Assembly (NCBI GenBank): GCA_026874595.1
Contig: CM049308.1
Coordinates: forward strand, 79,778,124-79,842,123
Length of the DNA stretch: 64,000 nucleotides
From: Sipunculus nudus
Lineage: Eukaryota; Annelida; Sipuncula; Golfingiida; Sipunculidae
Direction of reading: 5' to 3'
Shown here: in pieces, positions 1-10,877 of the stretch
Numbering within the stretch: position 1 is the stretch's first letter
Layout: the number at the start of each line of letters is the position of its first letter
Notes under the pieces: model-generated
Seen by the model: the letters and a program-made list of their open reading frames with translations, nothing else
Database searches by the model: none
Told to the model about the DNA's origin: nothing
Translations under genes and position numbers: made by a program

Positions 1-600
1 AGATGTTCTTATTCTATCAAATTTACTGAATCTTTTATTTTGGTGAAAAAAAATTAAGCATGTAGTGAAAACGCCAATGTACAAAACTTATTAAGAGTGA
101 TTCAAGGAGTAATCTTGAAGATGCCATGTTGTGACATTATTTTTTTTTAATTCAGTTTAAACATTTGTGATGTAAAAATATACAATTTATGTGTATGCAT
201 AATATGACCCGGTATAAGCTTCACTCTTGATAAATAATGATTGCAACTTAGAATTCTGATATTTTACCTATTTTTCAGATTTTTTAATTACGAATTTATA
301 AAACTTGTAAATAAGAAAAATGAATCTGATAAAACTATTATTGGAAAAGTGGATATGCTAAAAAAATAGGCTTTCATATAAACTTTAATTCATTATTCCC
401 TTGAAAGTGAAGCAAAGGTATTAGTCCATTCTTTTCATTTGCCTGTCGATCTGTTAATTTTCATATGCATCACAGTATCTCAAACTTTTACTGTTTTGTA
501 CATGACAGTCTTTTCAGAGTATAAGTTAAGGAATCATATATTTAGACCTTTACTATAACTAAGTAGGAGGGCCCCTTTCCTCTTAGGTTCTCATATGCTT

Positions 601-607
601 ATATATA

Positions 608-666
<59 letters not shown>
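601..666. repeat. (AT)n microsatellite
   Basis: This is an almost uninterrupted AT dinucleotide run with one GC break near its left end. Confidence 0.95.
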
Positions 667-668
<2 letters not shown>

Positions 669-690
669 CATTTGCAAAAATGTCAAACTT

Positions 691-724
691 CAGCTGAGCG
701 CCGGGACCCATGGGTCCCTTGTTT
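691..724 (+). repeat. Isolated 3' end of repeat family A
   Basis: It carries CAGCTGAGCG followed by the perfect palindrome GGGACCCATGGGTCCC and then TTGTT. Other copies have TGACCCATGGGTCA at the same place. The outer pair has changed on both sides, so the palindrome is kept. This suggests a hairpin that matters for the element. Confidence 0.7.
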
Positions 725-1088
725 TAAGATAAGATAATTTACTGTTACGATAATTTTGCCAAACTGGATTTGGGGCAGTCTCAGCTATAACTTCTCCAAA
801 GACAGAAAATCTAGATCATTGTGTTTGTAATTTAGCTCTCCATTTTAGGATTACAGAATGCCGCCAAGGCAAGTTAAAAAAAGAAATTCAGCTTTAATTA
901 TATGTATATAGTTGCTTTGAATTAATATACTATGATGTATGACTGATGCATATGTTAAAGTAGATGTAAAATGTATATTTAATTAACATGCATGCTAAGT
1001 TAGATTCTCGAATCACAAATTATATTGCCAAACCAACCCTTGGAAGAACAGCGATGAATTTGTTGATATTCATAATGATACATGCGAA

Positions 1089-1974
1089 CTACTGAAAGTC
1101 ATCTGAGCTATAGCGATCACTCTTTGTCTGTCGTCCGTCTGTCCGTCTAGCTGTCCGTCTGTCCGTTAACAGGGCAGAAATCGTTACCACTGGACCTAAA
1201 ACATTCTTACAGAAAACCGATGGAAGTCCAAAAAAATTCTCCTTGGAAACCTGAAATAAGGTCACTTTGACCTATATTCTTCAAGCTATGTGACATCCCC
1301 CAGAATTATTAAAAATATGATAAAAAAGCTCAAAGAACGGAATATCTAATGTATTGATTGCAATTTTTTTCCATGCATATTGATAATTTAATCATGTTTA
1401 ATCATTTTCTGAAGACTGGTGGCGCCATCTGTATTTTTTTCTCATTTTTACGCATTCGGACCTTCAGATGAAGCAGTTCGTCCGTTAACAGGGCATAAAT
1501 CGTAAAGGTTAGACCTAGTAACTTCTACTTACATCCAAGGAGGTCCTAGGCAAATCTTCTTGGAAACTTGAAATTAGGTCATGATGGCCTATATTTTGTG
1601 TACTACAGGCTGAAAACATGATTTTAGCAGCCAGTCAGTCAGACAGGGCACAAATTGTATCCGCTAGGCCTAGAATCTTCTAGTGGTACACCCATGGAGG
1701 TCCACAAGAAATCTTCTGGGAAACCTAAAATTAGGTCACTGTGACGCCAAATTTCTTCTCCTGTACATTACGCATACAACCAGTCATTATTGGATTTAGC
1801 CTTTAAATTTATGTCTAAACCATCACTTAAGGTACAACCCTGTCAACGTTATTGTCACAAGGTCAAAGGTCAAGATCACATCTGAAGCCCAATTTAGCAT
1901 TCAGATGATAAAATTCCTTTTTGTAAATATCTTCCTATAGTCAGCGGAGCGTCATGACCCATGGATCACTTGTT
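1089..1974 (+). repeat. Repeat family A element (hairpin start, tandem body, palindrome end)
   Basis: It starts with a remnant of the hairpin half CATCTGAGCT, followed by a pyrimidine-rich TGTCCGTC-type run. The body has loosely repeated units ('ACAGGGCA..AAATCGT', 'GAAATTAGGTCA', 'TGGCGCCA'). It ends in GAGCGTCATGACCCATGGAT then CACTTGTT. No reading frame spans it. The layout resembles non-autonomous rolling-circle (HINE-like) elements, but that class is an inference. It ends 12 bases before the first recognisable exon of the NLR pseudogene. Confidence 0.65.
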
Positions 1975-3564
1975 ATTATTTACCAGGGTTTGCGGTTATC
2001 GGATGCTGCTGCTATTGTATCATGGATACTGAAGTCAGACAACGTCCTTGCAAGCTTCATCCAGTTAGTTTTATCTTCTGACCAGATGTATATACTAACG
2101 GATTCGAAAAGGGTTTGGATAAGATTATTTTGGCAATCCCTGTCAGCGGTTATATTTAAAAAAATATATCTGGCCTCTTGTCTTCTGTTTTATCAATTTA
2201 GTTGTTAAAGATAATATATGGTAAACATTTATGGGGTTGGTTCCGATGGCAGTTTTGGACGAGATGATTCTGAGGTAAGAAAGGAAAGTGATGTTTAATT
2301 TGGAATAAAGCATTTTTGTATTAAGTGTACACTTAAATGGTTATTATTTATAAGATAAATCACAAAACGTATAGTTGATGGACTTGACTGAAATTATATA
2401 ATGTCTAGATGAGCTTGTTTTATGAAGTTATTTAAAAGAATATATTAGTGATAAAATTAAATGATTTTCTGTATTGGGATTATGAATTAAGATATCAGAC
2501 GCTGGTAGGTTGTATTTGACAAACTTGTTTTCGTTTATATCTGTTACTTCTAAGGTACAATAAATATCTTGTATTTTGCTTTCAGAATAAGCCCCTCGAA
2601 CAGACTCAGCATTTAAACACTTTTGAGTAAGAAGGGGAATTATTTGATTCAGGTTGAGATTACCTCTATTAGCATCTGTTTCAATCGTTCTTCATTGGTA
2701 TTTGAAAAGACAGCAATTTGTCAATTATATAATTGTATATATATGTTTATAAGTATATGCATACACAATTACTTACAAAATATTTATCAATTTAAATCAA
2801 TTTTTTATATATTTTTGGGAAAAATAAGGATATTGTTGAAACATTATTTTTTACCAATAGTGTATGTTTACATCAATAAATTTTTTTACTTATTTCTGAA
2901 AAATGTGAATCTACCACATTTGGACACAGAATGGCTAAAAGACATGGACATTATGCTGGCTTCAAAACTGGACCAAAACGTCTTCATGTACGCAGACTTC
3001 CAGGAACCGGTAGAGCACTATGGGTGTGAAGACCCCCGACACTTATGTTGTTGGAAAGAAATGATTAGCAAGGTAAATATAAATGTACATAGGCTTCTAA
3101 TAAAAAAAGAGATTTCTTGAAAAGGATATTAACAATAAATGGCACTAGAAAGTACATCTTAATTTTATTTGTTATCTCTATTTTATATTATTATATCTAA
3201 TCCTGTTTCATAGAAATACAAATTGCTTAAAACAGTTAATTACTTATACTTGTTAATACTAAATCCGATTTTATTTGTAATGTTTGGGAGAGAACAAATT
3301 GGACTCCATAAATTTTGCAGTTGCCAAATAGAGTGAAACCTGTCTAAAGCGGACAGTCAAGGTACTCAATCATTTTTTCCTTAATAGTGAGGTGTCCTTA
3401 TTAGGCAGGTTGACCTTGGTTGATAACTGAGGAATTATAAATAAAGACAAAGAACAGCTGCAACAACGTGTTTATTGTATTATATTAGGTTTCATGTACA
3501 TGTACAACTGATCATGCACACATCAAGCATTAAATAGTCATATACAAAATGTGATTATTTTTAC

Positions 3565-3726
3565 TTATCTCGAGTAGTAAACAATATGAGGAGAAGGGTC
3601 TGTGAAATCATCCGTAAAAACAATGTTCATAAAATCTTCTGCAAGGGCGCGGACGCTCTTTTTCGCAGATTCACTTGGTCCAATAAGCTCGACTTTTTCA
3701 GATAGCGTTAGCGCCCGCCTGAAGTA
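3565..3726 (-). pseudogene. pogo-family transposase fragment
   Basis: On the minus strand an open stretch of 53 residues contains LTLSEKVELI, KKSVRALAEDF and a terminal DPSPHIVYYSR before a TAA. The first two motifs resemble the N-terminal helix-turn-helix of pogo/Tigger/CENP-B-type transposases (a KALTL.EKV....SVR.LA.. pattern). The catalytic DDE core is missing, so the two ends of the protein appear to be joined by an internal deletion. It agrees with the TA-flanked inverted repeats around it. Confidence 0.6.
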
Positions 3727-4507
3727 TGCGTGGTGTCACCTGGCGGCATTGTCTAAACTATCCTGTTCAGCTGCCTAAATGCGATAATCTCAAAAATAAT
3801 GACGACGTTGATAATGCGAAGATTGTAATGGCTACGAACTTGGGAACATTAATTCTTTATATTTGAATGTAGCTTTAGCCTTAAATTAACCTTTTTTTAT
3901 GGTTGTTTGGTTTGATTTGCTTTGATGTTCATGGCACCGAAGATAAAACGAGCTTGTGCACGTCGGCACGGTACGCGTAACTACGGAGCGAGCACATGGT
4001 TGACACTGAGCAGATCAGTTTGAGTATATTGAGCATAACTAATTAATTTATATCAAACAGCCTGCTACAACAAAGTGACTAGTTTACAGTAAGATATTGC
4101 GTGGTGAGATCAAGGAGGCACAGGTAATCGGAAGCCGTTTAATCATTATAATGACCCCGCGGTCGAGCAAATAATATGCAACCTTGCAACGTGTGAATGA
4201 TCAACCGTTAAAAAAGGCGACAGGATGTTTACCGCTTTACCCTAGCTGTGTTTATCCTAGAACACATCATACCGTGACTTGAACACCAACACGCATTAAG
4301 GTAACAACTGGGGATTGCTCAATCCTTTGTGTTCGTGTCCCGGGAACAACAGTAACGGTGGCCTTTGATGTATCCCGGGGCGAATGATCAGTGTCCATCG
4401 GAGATGGCGTATCGTGTCCGTATATGTCAGGTTCATTTACTCTTAGAATGTTAGTTTGAGTTAAAATCCGCTGTCCGTTGTCCGCAGTAGTGAGGTGTCC
4501 GCCTTTA

Positions 4508-4844
4508 AGGCCCCTTTTCCATGCGCGCGGAAACGCGCGCGTTTCCGCGCGCTGAAAAAATCGCGCAAGTGTAAATCAGGTATACCTTTTCCATGCAGGC
4601 GGAAACGCGAGCGTTTCCGCGCGCGTGTGAAATGTACATCGTGCGATGCGCGATTTTTCGCACCAGTGAAAATCATGTGTCCTTTTTCCATGCACGCGGA
4701 AACGCGCGCGGGTGAGCCTGCTTGTGGAGGTCAAGGACGCGAATGCAGTCTGATTGAGGGCGCCCCAGCATATGCCTCTATCATGCATGGCGACAAGTCA
4801 TAGGCCTACTTAACTGCTGTTCTGCTTGTCTACTTTAATGCATG

Positions 4845-4905
<61 letters not shown>

Positions 4906-5276
4906 ATATAAACATATATATGTGCGGCGAGGGTGTTAAATATCTTATTACCGACTGCGGTAGTTAATAATCTTCTCATATATAGCCTATATACGACCCC
5001 CGCCCTCCTGTCAATAGCACACTAACGTAATAAAAACTATACGTTCCTGCAAATATAATGAAAATTAATATGTATACATGCATAAACTGAACAGACACAT
5101 GCTTGACATGATGCCGGGAAGGCTGTGGGACGGTTAATACCTTGTGAAAACAGGTCACGCGAAGGGGGCATTCTGCGAAAACGCGCGCGTTTCCGCGCAA
5201 ATGGAAAAGCTCAATTCAGCGCGATTTTTTCAGCGCGCGTTTCGCGCGCGTTTCCGCGCGCATGGAAAAGGGGCCT
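4508..5276. mobile_element. GC-rich-ended MITE nested in the pogo-like element
   Basis: The 769-base element is flanked by TA on both sides (4506-4507 and 5277-5278). It starts AGGCCCCTTTTCCATGCGCG and ends with its near-exact inverse; the inverted repeats extend over about 55 bases. Subterminal copies of the CGCGCGTTTCCGCG motif recur near 4600, 4695 and 5180 in both orientations. No transposase is present. The ends are far richer in CG dinucleotides than the surrounding AT-rich DNA. Overlapping open frames on both strands at 4461-4803 are by-products of these palindromes. Confidence 0.78.
4850..4900. repeat. (TA)n microsatellite inside the MITE
   Basis: About 50 bases of pure TA dinucleotides. 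Confidence 0.95.
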
Positions 5277-7708
5277 TAGAGGTTCCGCTTATACATAACA
5301 AATAGGGAATTTTGATGGGATTTAACTATATAGTCCGTCATAGCCAGTTGTCCGCCATAGTGAGGTGTCCGTTAGCCCAGTTTTCACTGTAAATATATGA
5401 TTAACATTTGAGAAAGTGAACGGGAAATCAAAATACATCTTCTTGTATGGTCAAAGCGGCACAGGTAAAACATACCTGTTGACAAGTATCGCAGCTGAAT
5501 GGAGCAAAAACGTTACTTCTAAGATTAAACACAACGAATGGCTACTTTCAAATTTGTGGTACGGATTTAGCTAAAAAAAGTTGAAAAAGATGGAACTTTG
5601 GCTCAAGTGTTTCAGCGTCAGTATTATCTGACCGATGCCGAATCGCGATATATCTCCAAAGCTATACGTTACTGTCAAGGACAAACGCTATTTATCTTCG
5701 ATGATATTGACTGTTATGAATTATGAAAAATTATGAAAAGAGAATATATGACATTCACTTATTTGATGGTCACATCAAGAAAACAAGTCAGGTTTCTTGA
5801 ATTTTATCAGAATACATTTTCTGAACCTGAAACAATTATAAAAGTTAGAGGTTTATTGCCAGACGGAAAAGCTGTTTTCGTCAAGAGGCAAATCGAACCT
5901 AATGCAGGAAAACTACTCGACAAAATTCAAAACTTTGAAGTATTTGGATGATTTGTGTCGTTTCCCATCAGCACTACTTGCAATCTGTAGTTACTGGCAA
6001 AACATGAAGTTTTGCCAGACAGCTTGACAGATTTTTATTCAAAGCTGTTTTGTTATACTGAGCCACCCGAGTTAGCAGCATCTTCAAAGTACGAAGAAGA
6101 ACTACGCATTGCAAAGGAGAATACTTTCAAAGCTGTTGTGGAATACAGACTAGATGGACGTTTCCATTTCAAAATCTCGGGGTACAAGTTGCAGTATACT
6201 CTGTTTAAAATTCATGATGTCAGGGTCACATCATTTTGCTTTAGACACCAACTGGTAACGGAATTTTTCATATCAGACTTCCTGCTTTCAGAAGAACGTG
6301 CATTGTTGCAAGTAGTCAAGTCAAGGGATTCTTTTAAAGAGCTTTCATATGTCCAAATGTTCTTGAAGCATTCAATGAACCCCCCTGCAGCAAAACTATA
6401 TTCAGATATTGTACAAAATTCAGAAGATATTTCAAATCAACACTTAACAATTCTACATGTGAAGCATTGCATCATGAAACAGGTCGAGCCAATAGATTGG
6501 CCAATTACTCTGAAGGTTAGTGAAACGTTTACTTTCAATGATTGCATCCGTTATCTGCAGAACGATGCAATGGAAAGTTTAACAGAACTTTTACTGCACC
6601 TGCGTTCCACTGAGGAAGCTTCTATTCTGCAACACTTGAGAGCTCCAAATCACACCTGCCTCTCCGTTAACAAGACAATAGATGCAGGGGATACCCAGTC
6701 TTTTTCTGAACCATCTCTACTTCATGAGGTGATATCAGTCTTCACTCTCAAAACCTTTAGACTTCAAAATTTTTATTGCAATACCAAGGAGTCCGGAATT
6801 CTTCAGTTATAATGGGACTCAATATTACAGGTTCACTCGAGACACTTGATTTCTCTGGAACTGAATTTAGCACTCGAATATTTCAGGGACTGCTTAATGG
6901 CCTATCGAATCACCGCAGGATAGAGGTGTTGAAATTCAGAGGAAGAGAAACGGGGTCAACAGTACAGAACCCTGTGTAGAGGAATTGTTTCACTTTTGTG
7001 TAAAAAATGATGTAAAACTTCGAGTTCTGGATATCTCAAGAAACATATGCAGTCGAAATATCCTGTTTTACTTAGAGAGATGGCTTAAAGAGCAAACGGT
7101 TCTGGAAGAATTACGTCTTTGCAGCTTTAGTAAAAAAAAAGTACAGATGGTGTCAACATGAAACTCCTGAAATATCCCAAAAATCGGAAACTGGAGTTAG
7201 GAACATGGACACAGTTTCGATAACTTGCCATCGGTTCTTGATGGGCTCAGAGATGCATTTCCTCATTTTAAAGATTTGAATTTGAGTTTCTCCACATGCG
7301 AAGCACTACCGTATTGGACGTGGGAAAAACTCTTCGTGAATCTACCATCATTCACATATATAAAATCACTGAACGTGCGTGGTAATGTACTAGATGACAT
7401 GTTTGTTTACGAGCTAGGATGGAACCTTCCAAACATGCTGTCACTCTCGAGCCTTAACATGAGTAGCTGCAGGTTAATCAAACATGTGTATCTGGTGTTG
7501 TTAATTAAAAAAATTGCATGTGTGCCCTGCTTTTAGAGAAATGATCTTGTTTGAAAATGATTAAGGCGATGGCTTGTAAGAGCTAGTAACCCTCCGCTTT
7601 GAACTAAGAAGACAAAAAAAATTGGATTTGTCAGATAACTGGATGAGTGAAAACATCAAATCAGCAATACGTACATGCTTTTCAAGCAGATTTCCAGACC
7701 TCACCTGA

Positions 7709-8278
7709 AGACTATAGATATATGTAACTCAGGGTGAACAATTTTGATAGTTCTGAATTCCTTTAGCAATGAGAGATATATAAGACACTGACAACGCAAT
7801 GCTTAGATTCTCTGCAATTGGGTCAGACATTTCGTTTCAGCTCCGCGAAAGCTGGCAGTTAGGCTGGCAGTTATGCTGTTTAAAATTTTCCGCTATTTCA
7901 TATGCGATTGAAGTTATGAGAAATAAAAACCATTTCGATCAAAATCATCGATATAATACAGCAAACAATGATTATCTAACCGACCTGACGGACGATCTGT
8001 TCAATGAAAAGGTAACGGGAGACTTCCTGCATAGTCATGATATGTTGTACGCCAACCGACAATCCCATGCAACAAAGTACAGATTTATTTGGAGTTGGCA
8101 GAATTTAGGCAAGATATTTCGTTTCCGTGTGGCAGACCGGGAGACTGTTGAGGTGCTAACTGGATAATAATGTTGAATCATCAGTAATTATGTTTGATAG
8201 CAGAGTGCCTTTCAATGTCAAGTGAACGTATCCCCTAGGTGGGCTTTGTAATGTGAAGAAGCATGGAGCCAGTCACTG
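7709..8278. other. No recognisable gene
   Basis: A 122-codon plus-strand open frame (7799-8167) occupies most of the stretch. I recognise no domain in it, see no matching splice sites or repeat relatives in the window, and do not call it a gene. Confidence 0.4.
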
Positions 8279-8283
8279 GAAAT

Positions 8284-8358
8284 GAATGTTAGTCCGTTAG
8301 CTCATAACATCAGCACGTTAGCTTACAACGTTAGTCCGTTAGCTCACAACGTTGGTCG
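8284..8358 (+). repeat. Short tandem repeat of 18-24-base units
   Basis: Imperfect units of the type 'AACGTTAGTCCGTTAGCTCA' are repeated about three to four times. They read as a low-complexity peptide (NVSPLAHN) in one frame, which I regard as incidental. Confidence 0.7.
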
Positions 8359-8766
8359 TAAGCTCAAATTAAATCGGCTCTCTAAAATGACGTTTGTTGT
8401 CATTGTAATATGGGCAGTTAATTTAAATCTTTTTTTAACAAACGGTGGCGCATTTATTTACTTTAGGGGGTGGTCGGGTCAATTCGATCGCTGAGAGATC
8501 TAAAGGACCATATCCGTTCATGTCGTGTTAATGACTATAAGTGTCTAAATGCCATTATTAAACCTTTGATTGTGTCAATTAGTACTTATCAAAATCTAAT
8601 ATTTATCACATTTTTAGAAGATTTAATTAAATATTATAAATTTGCAATGTGTAGAGCATGGGATTATATTGTAATAAATGAAAAATACAAAATTCATCAA
8701 CAGTGTTCAGAGAAAAATTAAAGAATGAAACCACCCCAAAACATCAGTGAGGTATAACTTCCAGGA

Positions 8767-9765
8767 ATGGTGAATTATCTCGGTCGATTCACACCAAACT
8801 TGTCTCTGCTAACAGCACTCCTCAGAGAGCTGACCAGGAAAGATGTAGATTTTACATGGGTACCTGAACATAAAAAAAGCCTTCGATATACTGAAAGAAG
8901 CCCTTGGTTTCACACAAGTGCTGGCATACTTCTACTTAAAGAAGCCACTTGCGTTACAAACTGAGGCCAGCAAGAAAGTGTAGGGGCGGCATTATTACAG
9001 GACGGACGGCCTGTGGCGTACGTAAGCAGAAGTCTTACAAAAAAATTACTGCAAAATTGAGAGGGATATGCTTGCTATTGTGTTTGGCCTAGAGAGATCA
9101 TCATTGTGAGTACGGCCGACATGTGTTGATAGAATCTGACCACAGACCTCTTGACAGCATTGCAAAATAAAACCTCACAAGCGCACCACCCAGACTAATG
9201 AGAATGCTACTGAGAATTCAGAGCTATGATTTTGAAGTAAAATATGTTCCAGGGCGAAAGATACCAGTCGCTGACGCACTGTCCAGACTGACAATGGGAG
9301 ACGTACCAACGGAATTGCAAGACATGGCCATAACTGTACATAAGGTAACGAATATAACTTGATTCTGACTTGGTTCACTGGCATAAAGAAAACTACCTGC
9401 TTCTAATAGATTATTACAGCTCATATCCCATCATAAGGAAACTAAACACAACAACAACAACTGCTGTAATTAATGCAATGAAAGCTGATTTCTCTGAATT
9501 TGGAATTCCAGAAAAAAAATATTCAGTGATAACGGACCGCAATACACATCCTTTGCTAAAATGTTTTATTTCTTGCATAAGACAAGCAGCCCACATTTCC
9601 CTGACGCAAACGGCAAAAGTGGAAGGTATGTAGCTGTCATTAAAACAACACTACAAAAAGCATTAGAAACAAAGGAAGATCCTGCAACGGCATTGCTATG
9701 TGTGAGAACTACACCAATAACTTCTGGACTGCCATCTCCGGCCATATTTGGGCAAAATTCAAGGT
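8767..9765 (+). mobile_element. Ty3/gypsy-type retrotransposon pol fragment, decayed
   Basis: Successive frames show VNYLGRFTPNLS (end of reverse transcriptase/tether), then an RNase H-like stretch with ERDMLAIVFGLER, SDHRPLDS and YVPGRKIPVADALSR, and then integrase core pieces (LLIDYYSSYPI, a degenerate VITDRN, KTTLQKALE). The order reverse transcriptase, RNase H, integrase is that of Ty3/gypsy pol. Several frameshifts and an in-frame stop break it, and no flanking LTRs were recognised. It is a dead copy, not a host gene. Confidence 0.8.
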
Positions 9766-10877
9766 AATGTTTATTATATTTATGCTAATAACTTAAAAAA
9801 TTGCAAAATTTGGATCTAATTTTAAATATACAATTAAATCTTGACTAAATAAAAATACATCCCTGAAAAAAGTCTCCAGCTTCAACAATTTTCATGTTAG
9901 GTGAGTAACTATATTTCCTGATTTTTTACAGAGTGCATTATGTTTGGCCCCGTAACTTCAAGAAATTACTCAATACTGACCTAATTTCTGGTATGTACGT
10001 AGGAAATATATAGAAGAATATATATAAATATATTAAATATAGATAAGTGGTTTTGATATTAGGCAGTCTTGAAGTGTAACAATGGCTTTTCAATGGAAAA
10101 TTAGCCCTATTGACCCAGTTTCCAGTATGGTAGGAGATATTTGGGACATCTAATTAAATGCCGAATTTTGAATTCGTACGTCCAATGGTTTCAAAACGTG
10201 CCAGTTTTACGGACAGCCGATGGACAAAGGACCATCGCTGTAGCTCAGTTGACTTTTAGTCAGATGAGCTAAAAATCATACAGCACGCAGTATTACACGC
10301 CAATCAGATCAGTACCAGTTGTGATCCTCACGGGTCTGTTTCAATGAGGTGACAAACGTTATATTTGTATGCCAAGACAGAAAATAAGACGGTTCATGCA
10401 CATACATTGGCTTTTTATATACATAAGAGGTCATTTCCCGTAAAAACAATGTCCTTCAAGTAATGTTTATTTTTTAGCTTTAATTACTATCTTAAGCGGG
10501 GGCAAACCTCCAGGTGGCGTAAAACTGACAGACATAGCGTTTAAGATCCATGCATTATGTTTGTGTATTCGTAGTGATAAACAAAACTTGGCACTATTGA
10601 AAATCATTTAATTTTGAGAAAAAACAAAGACTCAGAGCGCAATAGAATGGTGATATAATTAAAATTCATGTTAGGTGAACCATAATCATGACAATAAAAG
10701 AGAAACAGCCCCCACCCCGACATGCGCACACACATTACCCCACGTTCTTATTAAATATCAAAAGAAAATATATCAGCTGCTAAAGTAACCGCAAAGTAGC
10801 TGCTTAAGAACCATGCAAAAAAATCAATACAATTTTACAATCTCTTCTTTTTACTATGTATGTAAGAAGAGACATTT
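9766..10877. other. Noncoding interval with one reverse-oriented repeat fragment
   Basis: No exon is supported. Near 10190-10273 a minus-strand copy of the family A 5' end is visible: hairpin arms 'AGCTCA'/'TGAGCT' next to a TTTGTCC run. It has no matching 3' end nearby. Confidence 0.45.

Larger units (their letters stand above)
1..1088. other. AT-rich noncoding stretch
   Basis: I find no convincing coding exon here. The stretch holds a TA microsatellite at about 601-666 and one isolated copy of a repeat-family 3' end near 691-724; both are listed separately. Exons that would complete the 5' part of the NLR pseudogene starting at 1987 were looked for and not recognised. Confidence 0.5.
3331..5389. 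mobile_element. pogo/Tigger-like DNA transposon remnant with TA target duplication
   Basis: The left end reads TA|GAGTGAAACCTGTCTAAAG and the right end, reverse complemented, TA|CAGTGAAAACTGGGCTAACG, followed on both sides by 'GGACA..' motifs. Terminal inverted repeats with TA duplications are typical of the pogo/Tc1-mariner group. A transposase N-terminal fragment lies inside on the minus strand (3565-3726), and a GC-rich MITE is nested at 4508-5276. The whole sits in the pseudogene intron, where the intact paralogue has an intron of about 217 bases. Confidence 0.72.
1987..7708 (+). pseudogene. NACHT-LRR (NLR-like) pseudogene, paralogue of the gene at 36557-43648
   Basis: Four exon remnants line up one to one with the intact minus-strand NLR. 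Exon at 1987-2112 is the second half of the last CARD-like module (LSSDQMYILTDSK against LSSEQMYTLTDLK). Exon 2586-2652 is the linker and carries an in-frame TAA at 2628. About 2905-3072 is the pre-NACHT segment (LPHLDTEWLKD), with donor GTAAAT kept but no AG acceptor where the paralogue has one. Exon 5413-7708 holds NACHT and LRR. Its P-loop GQSGTGKT and Walker B LFIFDDID survive, but frames shift near 5535, 5945, 6010 and 6810. A TAG lies at 6977, with more damage near 7130-7220, and the last frame ends at TGA 7706-7708. The intron before NACHT is swollen by transposons (3331-5389). No working protein can be made. The first CARD modules were not found upstream. Confidence 0.88.

Noticed and set aside
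4461-4803. Overlapping open frames on both strands with RKRARFRA-like peptides.
   Set aside because: They arise from the CGCGCG palindromes of the MITE, and the two strands give near-identical peptides.
7799-8167. A 122-codon open frame downstream of the pseudogene.
   Set aside because: It has no recognisable domain, no splice context and no relative in the window; in AT-rich DNA a frame of this length can occur by chance.
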